Shown here: piece by piece, positions 22,256 through 34,295 of the stretch
How positions within the stretch are numbered: the first letter of the stretch is position 1
Layout: every line of letters starts with the position of its first letter
Assembly (NCBI GenBank): GCA_022410635.1
Contig: JAJVDF010000492.1
Location: 834,009-898,008, forward strand
Reading direction: 5' to 3'
DNA from: Tretioscincus oriximinensis
Taxonomy: Eukaryota; Chordata; Lepidosauria; Squamata; Gymnophthalmidae
Length of the DNA: 64,000 nt
The notes under the pieces: model-generated
Seen by the model: only the letters and a program-made list of their open reading frames with translations
Told to the model about the DNA's origin: nothing
Databases searched by the model: none
Translations under genes and position numbers: made by a program

Positions 22256-22919
22256 ATTTTACCACCCATTTCTTGAAAATCTACTGCCTCATACTTTCTG
22301 GTTTTATTACTTTTTCTTTTTTTTTTTAAAGAATGACATTTTTAAAAGCTTGCTATTTAGCTTGAGGTCACGCTAGGACAGGTGATAAATGTGACAAAAG
22401 AAATATCAATATGCTTATGGAAACACTTTCTAGCTGTTCTCACACTATGTGTCACAGTGAGAGTGAAGCTAAACATGTAAATGTTTCTGTTTGTATTTCT
22501 TTGCTGCTCGGTGTGAAAGCACTAGCCAGGAGTGGGTAAGTGCCCATAATCCTTCAGTTCTTTGAGAGGCATTGCCTACTGCTAAATGCTTTGAAGCAAC
22601 CATCTCTAATGCAAAACATGAGCCCAGAGTAGCAGGCATACCTCCTCCCGACTCATTGTGGCTTGTCAGTCTGTGCAAAGCTCCTTTCTTGATGAAATGA
22701 CTCATAGAATACCTCTGGCTAACTCTCGATTCAGTCACTCANTCTGCATACAGATTTCTATACCCCCCCCCATCCTTCATAAGTTTACTCTTTCGTCACT
22801 CAGTTGATCTAGCCAGATATATGGTTTTGACTAAAAAGGGGTTTACCCTGTTTGAGTCAGGCAACCCCAGAATAACACATGTAATAGTTCATTATATGTA
22901 AGCCATATATTATATTCAT
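22256..22919. other. No gene seen
   Basis: No recognised repeat. A run of nine C lies at about 22763. Confidence 0.4.
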
Positions 22920-23080
22920 TTATTTACCCCACTCCAGGTTAAGTTTTGTTTCTTTTCTCCTCCCCAAACTAAACTTACTGTATAAGTCCCACTGTGTAAA
23001 CACCAGACCTCATAAAGAGAGTCTGGAACATCCCTCTATCCAATCCTGGTCAGCTGTGGGTGGCATTTTCAAGGCACCCC
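22920..23080. repeat. Unidentified interspersed repeat, partial copy
   Basis: Matches 1950-2135: CTCCTCCCCAAACTAAACTT here and CTCCTCCCAAACTATATTTT there, then GTCTGGAACATCCC..CCAATCCTGGTCAGCTG here and ATCCGGAACACCCC..CCAATCCTACCCAGCTG there. It represents the right-hand part of the element at 1380-2140. Confidence 0.5.
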
Positions 23081-24605
23081 TTTGACCATTATTGAGATAA
23101 TTATCTTTTTTTACTTCTTGGAAAATGAGGGTGTGGTTGCAAAAATGGGAAAGATACCCTGGTTTTCTATCTTCACCATCAGGCACGCAGCAGTTTTAAA
23201 AAGTGCACATTCCCGAACATGTCCACATTTGGAAAGACCATTCTTTAGCAAAAAGGACAGTTCCTAGAACTGTTAGGAGTATGGAGGACTCCAGAAGCAT
23301 ATAGAGAGAGCTAATATACCCCAGCACAAAAAAACCCCAAAAAACCAAAGTGCTTTCTCTTTCAGGAACAAGTTGCTACTAGGAAGGAGACACCCCTCCC
23401 TCCTCACAGTTGAGATGGGCTTTAAAAAATAATCATTATAATACACATCCCCTCTTTGCTAAAGAATAACATTTCCAAGACAATGGCTCTGCTGTCACCA
23501 AGTCAAAAAAACTATGGGTTTGCTCTGTCGTATTGCAATGGGCATACAAGTTTCCATTTTACCCCAAATGTAGAACGCCTTCAGCTGCTTTTCCTCCCTG
23601 TCCTGTGCAGCTGCTGAAACGGAGCCAAATTGGTGCTGGGAAGGAGGAAAACAGCGAAGTGAATTCTCATTCATTTCCCTTTTCTCCCAACCATTTTTCT
23701 TCCCCCAGGTCAAAGGCCAAAGTATGTTCAGAAAATGTACACACACTTTTTGAATGCTTTTGAAATGTTTTGAAAGACAGAGAGAGCCAGGGTAGCTTCT
23801 CTATTGCAATCTCAACCTCTTTTTCTGGGGGTTGGTGGGTGAGATGGTGATTATCATAATGGGGAAAAGTTCAGGTGGAAAAATCCTACTCCAACCTGGC
23901 TAGGATTGTCTGGGTGTGTGTGTGTGCCTCAGCCAATCTTTCCTTACCAACACGTGTTTCCACACTAAGAAAGTCCAGTGACTGGCCTCATACCTAAAGA
24001 AATGGAGACTCATTCTCAGGGACTGAGATCAGGGAAAAAATAAATAACCTTTTATCTGCTTTTAGTACAGTTCTGATAGGGAAATCCCCAGAAAGTCCTT
24101 TGGACTGTGGAATTTGCACAAAGAAAAAATGGTTTCCATTTGGATTAAAAGGCAAGACTGTGGATCCAGCCCAAATGGAAACTATTTTAACTCTATTTTA
24201 AAAGCCTGTCTTCATGCAGCCATCGTAACTTCAGGATAAATTATTGGTTTTATGCTGTAGTATAATGAGCTATTAGTCCTTGTGCTCCATTATTAGAGAC
24301 TCATAAGGAAAAATCTGTGTGGACACTGCCTGTGTCTGTGTGTGTGGAATTAGTGATCTGCAGAACCATTATGAGTTAGAAAGCATTTAAAAATCACACA
24401 TAATAAAACAAAGCAAAGAGATTCCCGATTTCTATATGCATGTCAAAATGAAAGAGAATAAGCTTTGTTGGTGCTGCACAAGAACAATATCAAATGGAAA
24501 CATGTTTTTCATTGCTGAAGAACTGTCTTTGAGTATTGCTCCAAATTAAAAAAGAATTCAAGCAATACTCAGAACAGAGAAAGTAGAAATAAATTAAAAC
24601 ATAAA
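23081..24605. other. No gene seen; imperfect inverted repeats
   Basis: One foldback is visible: TGGTTTCCATTTGG at about 24129 pairs with CCAAATGGAAACTA at about 24171. The part near 23655-23702 (GTGAATTCTCATTCATTTCC...CTCCCAACCATTT) resembles sequences at 31279-31313 (reversed) and 60680-60722. Families not recognised. Confidence 0.35.
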
Positions 24606-25774
24606 ATTACTTGAGGTCTTTCTGCACTGCCACCTAGGGCAGGATCAAAAAGGAAATACGCATCACCCTTATATACATTAATGCAGAACCTGGGGTATAA
24701 TCCAGGGCCTGTTTAGTCTTTGCTATCATGCAGACAGCCACCATTCAAGTTATAAATCCTAGTTCAGAAAAGGGCTGAAATGCTTTCTCTCAGAGATTTC
24801 TGGGAGTTATGTCTACTGGTTCAGACCACAACTTTATTCTACCATCTGCCTGTTGGCACCAATTTCAGTCCAGCCTTTGTACCAGCCCCAAAATTTACAC
24901 AACCTTCAAGGCTATGATAGAAAGACTCTAGGGATGAAGCTTCCCAACGTCAGTGTCAGTGGGGAAGCAATTTTGGTGGCACAGTTCGATACACTGGTGA
25001 AATGATAGCCTGGAACTTAAATCCATGTCTTAATCATGTCTCCATGTTCCACACTAAACCTGGCTGTGTAAGGCCTCTTTATTTGACATTACTGTGCAGA
25101 AAGGAGATGTGTACTCCTCTTTCAATCCTGTTTGAGTGGCATTGCAGAAAGAGTCTAACCTTAAGAGAAAGACAATCAGGTTATTCTGAAGAGATTATTT
25201 ATTTGCATTTGTACATCGTTCTATACTTAGGCAATCTTATGGCAAAAATCCAGTTCAATGAAAATCCAAAAGACACTGAAACATCTTCCTAAGATAAGTA
25301 TACAAGGGAATCTCTTGGAGAAAGTTTCATCATGAGACTGTTTTTCCTCGGACATTGATAAGGGTAGAATACCACGTCTCAGAACAAGTGACAAACTCCA
25401 TGTTAGGATGGTTTGCTATTGTAACAGCAACAACTGTCTTTCTTCACATGGTCTATTCTACTTCAGGGCTATTTATTGTCTTCAAGAAGTCTTCAGCAAC
25501 AATGTATATATTCCAAAATCTAGAAATTAAAGTCCCCAGCCTTTGAAGTTCCCAAATGAGCCAACATTCAAATGGCACCATTGATTCCTGGAGTACTAGG
25601 AAATTGGATTCCCTTGTAATAGTAGGTGAAAGATGTATCATATAAGNATCTTCTTGGCCTATTATACTAATATACTTGACTATATCATTGAAATCTGAAT
25701 ATATACTACATTAGAGTAACTTTGAGGGGGCCCTAAATCACTACCCAGGCGCTAGATGGTTTGCACTCTGGTAA
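24606..25774. other. No gene seen
   Basis: The start GAGGTCTTTCTGCACTGCCACCTA resembles AAGGTCTTTCTACGCTACACCTA at 29335, hinting at a shared repeat end. Open frames near 25002-25546 are short and match nothing known. Confidence 0.35.
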
Positions 25775-25850
25775 GGGAACTGGGAGATCTCATCTGAAGA
25801 AGTCAAAGTGTCAATGAAAGGTAATGCCTCTTGTTAGTCTCTGAAGTGCT
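25775..25850 (+). mobile_element. Penelope-like element 3' tail fragment
   Basis: ATCTGAAGAAGTCAAAGTGTC and TCTTGTTAGTCTCTGAAGTGCTACAA match the order of the 3' end of the element at 20353, read in the opposite orientation (TCTGAAGAAGTAGAGCTGTC, then AGTTAGTCTCAAAGTGCTGC). Confidence 0.6.
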
Positions 25851-26924
25851 ACAACCTCCCCCCTACCCCCCTTCCCTTCAGTATGATTTATCTGAATGAG
25901 GCAAGGTGCAGTGCCAAAATGGGACCATATACCTCTACTCTTGTAGACCNGTTAAAGAAAGGCCACAAGTTCCTATCCTTGGCTCATTAGTTCACAAAGT
26001 ACATGAGAGTAAATTAAAAAAAAATTCTGGGGAACTTTTTTCCTCCTCTTCTGAAGAGGCGACAGGCATGTGAGGTAGGAATAAGAACTCTTGCAATTAA
26101 TTTTCTGTAATTATCCAACCTGGAGATGCTTCACTGGGTTACTTAATCCTGGGATTTCCTTTTTTATAAGTAGATCTATTACAGGGATTTATAATTTATA
26201 AAAATAGTTTTTTACCTCTTCTAGAAGATTAGAGTTTTTTTTAAAAAAGAAACCCATATACCAAAACAAATACCACACAGTCGTGAAAACACAGTTATCT
26301 GCATGAGGAGGCAAATTAGAAGCATCATGGGGAGAATGAAAAGTTGCCTCCCTGGCTTGAAAGGGCATGAGATGTACCAGGTGAACCTCGCTGAGAAAAG
26401 CACTCTGTAATTATAGTGCCACCGTATGCTAAGTGTGCTGCAGACATGAATCATATGCAGCCTACAAGTGGGTGGGTGGAGGGCAGCATATGCGAATACA
26501 TTTAAGATACTGAAATGTATTCATGCCGGCAACAGAGAAAGCTGTGGTGATATCCTCTGCTTACACCTATTCATGCATGAAAGTTAGCTCTATGTGGCTG
26601 TGACTCTACACATATGCAAAACGTCGTGTTCTTTATTCATGGGCCTCACTGTTATAAGAGTTTGAAAAAGTAATTTATTTTTAAAAAATATATAGAGATT
26701 TTAAATAATAATGGAATTAAAACATTAGTTAGGAATATTTCTGTTAAGAGGTTTATTTGTCATCATGGTTATTCAGGAATACAGATAACAGGAAGAGACG
26801 CAGGGAGGGGAAGGAAAACCTTTCACATCATGCTTTGAGAAATGTATCAAAATGGACCTTAAGCTTCAGCTTTTTCACCTATCATTTGTACATCTACAAT
26901 CTGCTCCAATCGTTTTAAAGGTTA
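25851..26924. other. No gene seen
   Basis: No recognised repeat or coding frame. C-rich CCCCCCTACCCCCC at about 25858. One N at 25950. Confidence 0.4.
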
Positions 26925-27085
26925 ATAAACCAGTGGAGAGATGGTGAGTTCGCCTTCACTGGAAGTCTTCAAACAGAGACTGGACAGCCATCTGTCTGGG
27001 ATGGTTTAGTGAATCCTGCATTGAGCAGGGGGTTGGTCCTGATAACCCTGGAGATCCCTTCCAACTCTATGATTCAATGATTCTA
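26925..27085 (+). mobile_element. CR1 3' end (chicken-like terminus)
   Basis: Reads GTGAGTTCGCCTTCACTGGAAG, CTGGACAGCCATCTGTC, AGGGGGTTGG and ATCCCTTCCAACTCTATGATTCAATGATTCT. This is the classic CR1 3' terminus with its ATTCTATG-type end. It lies directly upstream of a CORE-SINE fragment. Confidence 0.9.
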
Positions 27086-27110
27086 ATAATCAACAGCTGG
27101 GGGCCAGTTA

Positions 27111-27211
27111 GGTGTGTCGGTTAGAATGTTCAACTCTTATCTGGTAGTCTCCTGATTCAGTTCCACACTCCTCTCCATGAAACCAACTGGGAGACCTGTG
27201 GCTAGTTACTT
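27111..27211 (+). mobile_element. CORE/MIR-like SINE fragment
   Basis: It keeps a decayed tRNA-like head (GTGTCGGTTAGAATGTTCAAC, then B-box region ATTCAGTTCC) and the start of the core (CATGAAACCAACTGGGAGACCTGTGGCTAGT). It is more diverged than the copy at 55595 and breaks off in the core. Confidence 0.65.
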
Positions 27212-28230
27212 TGCAAGAAAGCAATAAAATACTTCATTTAGCACTTCCTTTCCTTTTAAGATCAATAAACTTTCATTTAGGAAACTACTAAAGACACATC
27301 CCTAATTTGGCCTTTGATGGGAAAACCATTCCATTACTGCATGGCACAGTATAGAAATGCAAATAAATAAATAATAATATTGAGAATGAAAGTTTAAAAT
27401 GTCTAAAGTTATACAACATCCAGTGATTTTTGAGTAATCATTTATTCCAGGAAGCAATCAAAGGTATGCAAGATAACTTCATTAAAGGTCATGGAAAAAC
27501 TAAACTCGAAGAACATAGCATGGAGTGCTCAGCCCCCTCGAAGGGGGAAAATGTCATAAATCTGTGTTTTCCCAATGGTTTTTGCATTCTATATTCACTG
27601 TCCTTTGACAGCAAATGCATAATGTAAGGGGAGGAAGCGAGGGGAATTACACTCTACTGTCACTGCCTTCTTGCTCCATCTTTCTGGTAGTCACAGAGAA
27701 AGGTTCTTTGAAGTTACCTCTCTTTGAAGAGATGGCTTCAAACTTGGCAATCCCTTTTCATTTTTGAATTTTGTTTTGTTTGTTTTCCATCAACAGGTTA
27801 GGATATAGAATTCATTGGGCATCATTCCTTGAAGATATCCAAAATGCAGGCTTCAGAACCTATGAATAAGAAATAAAACTTAGAAAAAATTGGGATAGAC
27901 TTACCAAAAGTGCAGAAAACATTTTTTTTTAAAGAAAAAATATTTTTCACAAGTTATAAGGAAAAACAACAGTTTCACTAAGAAAAATAGGGTTGTGTCA
28001 ATTTCAAAGCTAGTCAAATGGAAATGGATACATTATATTATGTGACATTAGTTCATTCAAGATAACTTCAAATATGGTACAGCTGTGAGAATAGTTCTTC
28101 AGTATCAATAGTATGAATAGCTGTCAATGTATGGAACAGAAAAATATACTGTATAATGTGTAGCAGAAAGAAGTAATGCCAAAGAGAATTCAATAGCAGT
28201 ATTAAAAATCTTGGAATAGGTGCGCTGTCT
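27212..28230. other. No gene seen
   Basis: AT-rich sequence without recognised repeats. The open frame at 27430-27627 has no family resemblance. Confidence 0.4.
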
Positions 28231-28239
28231 TCTGCTTTT

Positions 28240-28364
28240 ACTATTATTTATTTATTTACTCATTCATTCATTCATTCATTCATTCATTCATTCATACATA
28301 CATACATACATACATACATACATACATACATACATACATACATACATACATACATACATACATA
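28240..28364. repeat. (ATTC)n and (CATA)n tetranucleotide array
   Basis: ATTTATTTATTTACT leads into eight or so CATT units and then about 17 CATA units before the assembly gap. Confidence 0.95.
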
Positions 28365-28537
28365 NNNNNNNNNNNNNNNNNNNNNNNNNNNNNNNNNNNN
28401 NNNNNNNNNNNNNNNNNNNNNNNNNNNNNNNNNNNNNNNNNNNNNNNNNNNNNNNNNNNNNNNNNNNNNNNNNNNNNNNNNNNNNNNNNNNNNNNNNNNN
28501 NNNNNNNNNNNNNNNNNNNNNNNNNNNNNNNNNNNNN
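28365..28537. other. Assembly gap of 173 N
   Basis: The gap is bounded by a CATA array on the left and a GAA array on the right, so two different microsatellites meet in it. Confidence 1.
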
Positions 28538-28695
28538 AAGAAGAAGAAGAAGAAGAAGAAGAAGAAGAAGAAGAAGAAGAAGAAGAAGAAGAAGAAGAAG
28601 AAGAAGAAGAAGAAGAAGAAGAAGAAGAAGAACTGGGTTCTTATACCCCACTTTTCTCACCTTTCAAAAGGACTCAAAGCGGCTTACAAATGTCT
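28538..28695 (-). mobile_element. tRNA-SINE tail end with long (TTC)n
   Basis: About 94 bp of AAG/GAA triplets are followed by TGGGTTCTTATACCCCAC...CTCAAAGCGGCTTACAA, the reversed 3' end of the tRNA-SINE. The copy lacks its head and most of the body. Confidence 0.8.
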
Positions 28696-28804
28696 GAAAG
28701 TGAGAAAGGTAAACAAAGAGCAGGCTAAATAAGTATGTCTTCTGTGGTCTTTTGATGGTCTGCAATGAAGAAGTCTGGCATGCACTTCAAGGTATGTCTC
28801 TAAG

Positions 28805-29041
28805 AGATTGGGTTTCGAAGCCCTGTGTCGGACGTGGGGAGAGGTGATCACCTTCCACTAGCCTGTAGCTCTAGCCAAGCCAGCTATTTGAAAACATGAA
28901 TTGCAAGAAATTGCAACTGACTGCAAGTAGATACATGGGAACTACCACAGCCTGTTGGGGAAGATAGAATGTAAGTCTTCAGGCAAAATACCTTTGAAAG
29001 GTGAGAAAAGTGGGGTATAAAAACCCAGTTCTTCTTCTTCT
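28805..29041 (+). mobile_element. tRNA-derived SINE with (TTC)n tail, 5'-truncated
   Basis: Starts at the B-box region (GGGTTTCGAAGCCCTGTGTC) and runs through CACCTTCCACTAGCCTGTAGC and AAATTGCAAC to GTGGGGTATAAAAACCCAG and TTCTTCTTCTTC. The part with CTTGTAAGCCGCTTTGAG is deleted relative to the copy at 33993. It lies ~110 bp from an oppositely oriented copy. Confidence 0.85.
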
Positions 29042-30857
29042 AAACTTTGGGGACAACCATCAAGAAGCCTCCTCTCCTTTCCTTTGCTTTGGAGATTGAT
29101 GATACAACCAATTCTATATAGGGTGAACATCCAGTGTGATGGGAATACAGTTCTGCATCCATGGAGTCAGATTCTTGCTGCAGTAACAGATATTTTACAG
29201 GCACATGTGGATGGAATCACATTTGGCTTTTGTCCAGAATAAAGAAAATTTCTTGACTAAGCAGCTGGTCTAGAAAGAACCTTAAAAACTAACGGAGAGC
29301 AAGAAATTAGTACCATGAGTTTTTTTTCAGATTAAGGTCTTTCTACGCTACACCTAATTCTGGGACACATATCATTGGGGGCCTGATAAAACCCACACTA
29401 CTATGTGAACAGTAAATCCCTATTCTGCAATACTAGCAGAATAAAGAAAAATGCAGAAGCAACTTACTTTATCAGATGTATTAAAGAGAAATAGAACATA
29501 CTGAGGCCCTTATTCTAAAAGATTGTTCATTTGTGGGTCAGCAGCTAACAATGATTTAAGACACATCAATTATTTGATTGGCAGATTTACAACAAAGAAC
29601 GACAGCACCACTTGAAGCCTTTCCTGAAGCGCATGGTATTCTAGGAGGTTGACAATACATTTGCTTATTTACTTCAGGGAACTAATGTACACAGTATTAG
29701 GAAGGTTGCCTTATTTGGGGTTGAGGTTTTGCAATCAAAGGGAAAAAATGAACAAATCAAAGTGGCATGCAAGGGAAAAAATAACATGTAAGATTTACAA
29801 ATTAGGAAATTTGTACTTTTTATATACAGTATACCTGTGACTTTTTAGTTCGTCTTTAACTTGTTTTATGCTCATTTTAGTATTTCGTAAACTGATACGA
29901 GTATTGGAGCAATCAATAAATACAGTCTCTCTCTTGTAGATATTTGCATTCTTGCTGGACTTTCACATTAAGTAAATGATATAATAAAACCTTTGATGAG
30001 CTATCAGAATTGTAGTATGCAAAATGGCCCCTTACATATTCTGTTGAAGGGTATCAGTGTGTTAATGATAGACAAGGACAATATGACATTACAAAAAAAG
30101 AAAGAAAGAAAGAAAACTTGCTGAATATAATGTTGCTGTTTTAATTAGGAGGCTGAAAATTGCTGGGGAGGTTGCTAGCTAGACTTCTATTCTTCCCATT
30201 TTTTTTTTTTTTGGGACAAGTCTATTATTATTGGAAGCATTGTTTAATGATCATATGAGCAAAAAAAAATAGGCAATTATCCAGTTATATCCCTTCTAAT
30301 TTGAAGCCATTATTATAGAACCTGAAACCCTAAGGTAATTGCTTTTGAACTACTTGGTAACTTCAAATATAATTACTAAGTCATTTGCAAAATATGTGAT
30401 TATTCAATTCGCCATATGGTCATTCAGCTTATGACCGACTCAATAGGAAAGAATGTCTTAAAACACTTTGGACAGTTCCTTCTACCAAAGATAAGCATTA
30501 TATGTCTCCCAATAACAAAGATATGTGTGTGATTTGTGCACACTCTATGTNGAAGCAGCATAAATACCATTAGGGTACCAAAAAAAAGTATGAAAAGATT
30601 TTGTTGTATGTGTGTGAGAAAGAAAAAAAATGACTCATTTTTCACAATGGAGAGGAAAAGTATAGACTACGTTACATACTTAATAGGTCAATCAGTAGCT
30701 GACATATAATATGCACATCTGAATACAAGTAAAATTGGCTACATAGAAAGGATTTAGACTTTCTAATTTTATTATTATTTTCTTCTTTCTCTTATCTTGC
30801 ATTCCCTTATTCCTTGGAAGGGCCCATAAAATGTAGGCATGCATGTTCACCTCTTTT
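29042..30857. other. No gene seen
   Basis: A short (GAAA)n run lies at about 30090-30115, with poly(T) at 30197 and poly(A) at 30261. The stretch 29960-30420 is non-repetitive and rich in ATTTGCAAAAT/TAATTA words, possibly conserved non-coding DNA. Confidence 0.35.
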
Positions 30858-31010
30858 ACCTGGCCTTTGGCTGAAGTAATGTCATCTCTCTCCCTACTTT
30901 TAAATATTGTTTTATACTGTTTTAATTTTTGTAGTGATGTTTTACTGTTTTTGCCGCCCTCAGACCTTCGGGTATAGGGCGGGATATAAGTATAAATAAA
31001 TAAATAAGAT
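30858..31010 (+). mobile_element. CR1-like LINE 3' end
   Basis: TGGCCTTTGGCTGAAGTAAT, then TTTTTGCCGCCCTCAGACC, TTCGGGTATAGGGCGGGATATAAG and AAATAAATAAATAA. The hairpin-like GCCGCCC...GGGCGG tail is complete. Confidence 0.88.
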
Positions 31011-31940
31011 ATAATATTCTGTAGACCAGAAACCCTGTTTTTTGAAAGATTAGGCATTTAATATAATCAGACAGACTAGCAGAAGCAGATGGTTTATAGT
31101 CACTCACTTTGGTTGTAGAGAAGTAGTAGAACATTCCTGAAATGTTAGGTCACTTACTCCAGCCCAGAGGCAGTTGGAATGTTATCCACATGCTTACTGT
31201 CTCTCATCTTTGTAAATAGCAAATTGGAGTGATGATAATTCTATGACTTTGGCTCTGTTCCTATTGGTAACAAAATAATCTGGTTGGAAGAAAAAGGAGG
31301 ATAGATTCACTTTGTCCCCCCTTCCTCTCCAACCAGATTTTGTGGCTAGAAGGAATATAGAGTTTGGAGTGACTTCTGTTTTCCCATGTGGGTTATTCAA
31401 CCACATAGAAGGAAATCTGATGGCTACATATTCTGGAGCCAGATAACAACTTTCTTGAAATTCTGACAATGAGGCTAGATTGCTTCTTCCTCCCCTTCCT
31501 CTCCCTTCTGGGCCTGTAAGCAAGACAGGCTCAGTCAGTGATGAGTGTTGATGTTCTGGGGGGAGATTCCCCAACTACCCAAGCTAGGGGAACGATTGTG
31601 CATAATGATGGGTTGGAGAATGAGAAAAAAAGGTCCAAGAAAAACAAGAAAAGCCCAAGTGGGGGTATTTTGTGTGGAAATAACCTAAAAGCTGACTGTA
31701 GCCACTGTTGTCCTCCCTCATCCACCTTCTCCTCCTTCTCTTTTGCAATAACAAATACTAAAATTCTGTAATTATACAATTATACAAAAGTAGGGACTGT
31801 GTTGCCATTTCAGCTATCATACTGTCACTCTGACACAAAGCTGTGGTGGAAAATGGCGCACCTAGTTGTTCTCCCTCTCCTTCATTCCCCTTTAAACTGA
31901 CAATTATAGACATTATGGACACGTTTTCTTAGCAGAGGTA
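31011..31940. other. No gene seen
   Basis: Several open frames of 70-126 codons overlap on both strands between 31194 and 31779 but show no known motif and have no consistent reading frame partner. A segment at 31279-31313 (AATCTGGTTGGAAGAAAAAG) resembles, reversed, 60683-60722. Confidence 0.4.
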
Positions 31941-31949
31941 TAAACTGAG

Positions 31950-32450
31950 TAAACAGATTAAAGGTTTGGCATGATTCCTTCCCTTAGGAACTCCCACTGC
32001 GTTGGTCATGGAGAAGTTTCCAGCCCTCCCAGGTATAACACAAGGTAAAAATCGCAGTATTTTTAAAATCAGGATTAACCCAGTCACAAGTCTGTGCATA
32101 CCATTTTTATCCTTTTATAAATAAACCATTAGAAAGCCTGTGGAATAGTCAAGAGGATAATCATGCTCAGTTACGTTGTTTTGTGCAGCTTCTTCTCACG
32201 ATATCCTTGTAATCCCATTAAGTAGGTAGACATAGGGAAGGCTTCTCATCCCCCTGGCAGCAAGCATGGCCATTTTAGGTTTTTAGGAGTGACGACTGAA
32301 TAAATGAGCTATGGACTATTCCCGGGGATAAGGACGTTTATTCTGAGTTGAGCGCCAAAATTTATTAGGTATGACAGAGACATTATGAAAAACTGCATAT
32401 GCACATGACTAAAATGTGCTAAATATTAAGGATTCAGATCACTGGAATTG
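31950..32450. repeat. Unidentified interspersed repeat, second copy
   Basis: Homologous to 1380-1880. AAATCAGGATTAACCCAGTCA, AAACCATTAGAAAGCCTGTG, TTGTGCAGCTTCTTCTCACG and TGTAATCCCATTAAGTAGG all have partners there in the same order. Where the first copy carries the 74-bp palindrome this copy has continuous sequence, so it acts as an empty-site reference. Confidence 0.55.
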
Positions 32451-32864
32451 GAGAGAGTGGTGAAATAAGTCAAGACAGTGGCACTTCTTTGCTTTTACAG
32501 TTTTTTGGGGGGGAAATCCCGGGAAACACTATGTTGCCATCAAGCCAGGACAAGATCAATCCATTCAGTTTAAATGGAAAAAGAATGAGGCCAGCACACA
32601 TTGACCCTTTTTCACTCCTTTTTTTTTTCTTCCAGTGGAAGTATGGCCTTTGATGTTTCCATTGAGGTCCATTAAGCAACATATGGGAAATGGCCATCAA
32701 AGCAGGTGTATTATTGCTGTTACAGTTGTTGTTGTTGCTGAATGGGTGTAGATTGACAGTGATTGAGACACTGTGATTTGCTGCTTCAGCATACAATAGT
32801 GGGTTGTGTCCAAGAGCAACAAGTGTCTTGCTTAAGTTTCCTAGCATTAATATTTACTAGATAC
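32451..32864. other. No gene seen
   Basis: Contains GTTGTTGTTGTTG at about 32725. The 125-codon minus-strand frame crosses this triplet run and shows no known motif. Confidence 0.4.
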
Positions 32865-33055
32865 TGCTTCTAGGTTGGAAAGACAGGCAGCATTCATCTA
32901 AATACCATTTGCAGGGAAATGAGAGTAGGTGAAAGTTTTGTTGCCTTCTTCTGCTTGATAATGTATGGAAGCAATTAATGAGTCTTTGCGTGAGACAGAG
33001 TACTGGACCAGATGGGCTGTGGCCCTTCAGCAGGTCTCCTCCTATATGCAAAAAG
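32865..33055 (+). mobile_element. CR1 3' end (CATAAGAAC lineage, decayed)
   Basis: AAATACCATTTGCAGGGAAATGAGAG, GCCTTCTTCTGCTTG, GTGAGACAGAGTACTGGACC and AGATGGGCTGTGGCCC match in order the better preserved copies at 47222 and 62045. The terminal CTTATGTTCTTA is lost. Confidence 0.75.
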
Positions 33056-33728
33056 AACAATTTCCAGCCTTATACTTGTTATGGACTAGAAGGCCACTCC
33101 AGATTGTAAATGTCTTTGTCTAACTCATAGAAGTCTAATTTGTGTCATGAAGTTCCTGCTTTTAAAGTTATAGTGAGGAGGAGATCTAATGTATAAAGAA
33201 ATGGAAATCCTGGCAATCTATAAAAGCCTTTAAAAGACTGAATTATAGTATTGTTCAAGACTAAAAGCCTAAAGCCTGTTTATACTTACAAATGTTAAAT
33301 CTCTTGAAAAATGAGGTCTTCACGCTTGAATGACCTTTTCTGTCTATTTGTGCAGCCTCAACCTGATGAATAATTTTTAACATGGTGTCTCCTCTTAGAC
33401 CTTGAAAGCAGCATGATGACAAGGGCATGAGCTGAATTTGATTACAGATCATGCATCATCAACAGAAGCTTTAATTAAGTTCAACTTGCAAACTTTAGTC
33501 TTTTGAAAAGGATAAATGGCAGTTGGCACCAAAAAAGAACATATACTTGTTTCCCAGTGTATGGTAAACTGGGGCTGTAATGTGTGTAATCCTTTGATTT
33601 CAATGGACTTTAATCTGAAGTGACTTTGGGGAAGCTATGTGTAAATATACCTAATTCGCACATGACATACACGTTCCATGATTGAAATTATTGTCAGAGT
33701 TCTTACTGTGATTGTCTTCTTTAGATTT
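33056..33728. other. No gene seen
   Basis: AT-rich, without recognised repeats. GCATCATCAACAGAAGCTTTAATTAAG near 33455 is non-repetitive and might be regulatory, but there is no proof. Confidence 0.35.
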
Positions 33729-33840
33729 CAAAGAAACAGGTGTATTAGTCTGAAGACAGAAATAGGCTCTGGTAGCAGTTCAGAGAATAACAAGAAATGA
33801 GATAGGCGACATGAGTTTTCATAGGCAAATCTACTTATTT
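33729..33840 (-). mobile_element. Penelope-like element 3' tail fragment
   Basis: AAAGAAACAGGTGTATTAGTCTG, then GGTAGCAGTTCAGAGAATAAC and GACATGAGTTTTCATAGGCAAATC. These match the end of the element at 20353 (AGAAATAGCCGTGTTAGTCT, GCTAGCAGCACTTTGAGACTAAC, GCATAAGCTTTCATAGACAG) in the same orientation. Confidence 0.7.
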
Positions 33841-33992
33841 GGCTCAGAAAATACTTATTTGGCTCAGTAGTGTTTTAGGTAGTAGTCTAGGATTTGGAAT
33901 ACTCTATTCAGTCTTAGAACAATTTCTGCTATTTAGTCCATGTTGTAACATAATGAGCAGGGCTCCAAGTAAAGTATCTTCTTTCTTCATGC

Positions 33993-34295
33993 AGGCACGG
34001 ATAGCTCAGTCGCTAAGGAATCCGTCTCTCATCTGGGAGATGGGGTTTCGAAGCCCTGTGTGAGATGTGGGGAGGGGTGAGCACCTTCCACTAGCCTGTA
34101 GCTATAGCCAACCAAGCTACTCGAAAGAAAAAATTGCAAGAAATTGCAACTGACTGCAAATAGATACATGAGAACCACCACAGCCTGGTGGGAAAGATAG
34201 AATGGAAGCCTTCGGGCAAAAAATACCCTTGTAAGCCGCTTTGAGTCCCTTTGAAAGGTGAGAAAAGCGGGGTATAAGAACCTAGTTCTTCTTCA
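33993..34295 (+). mobile_element. tRNA-derived SINE with (TTC)n tail, full length
   Basis: The best plus-strand copy. The head reads CACGGATAGCTCAGTCGCTAAGG with B box GGGTTTCGAAGCC. The body ends CTTGTAAGCCGCTTTGAGTC, GAGAAAAGCGGGGTATAAGAACC and AGTTCTTCTTC. The A and B boxes are about 40 bp apart, as in tRNA-type Pol III promoters. The tail's GCCGC...GCGG pairing mirrors that of the CR1-like LINE at 30858. Confidence 0.9.

Noticed and set aside
21502..22329. 275-codon open frame, one of the longest in the window
   Set aside because: It crosses the hAT-type element and both flanks without respecting its ends, contains an N, and has a GC-driven Arg/Ala composition with no known motif.
28240..28364. 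CRISPR array
   Set aside because: The repetition is a simple tetranucleotide without spacers. The genome is a vertebrate's.
28220..28732. 170-codon frame
   Set aside because: It is made of two microsatellites and N bases.
31194..31779. Two overlapping minus-strand frames of 82 and 126 codons
   Set aside because: No motif, no splice-like structure, and no conserved partner in the window.
34000..34060. tRNA gene
   Set aside because: The A and B boxes are present but the sequence continues into the SINE body, and six other copies share it.
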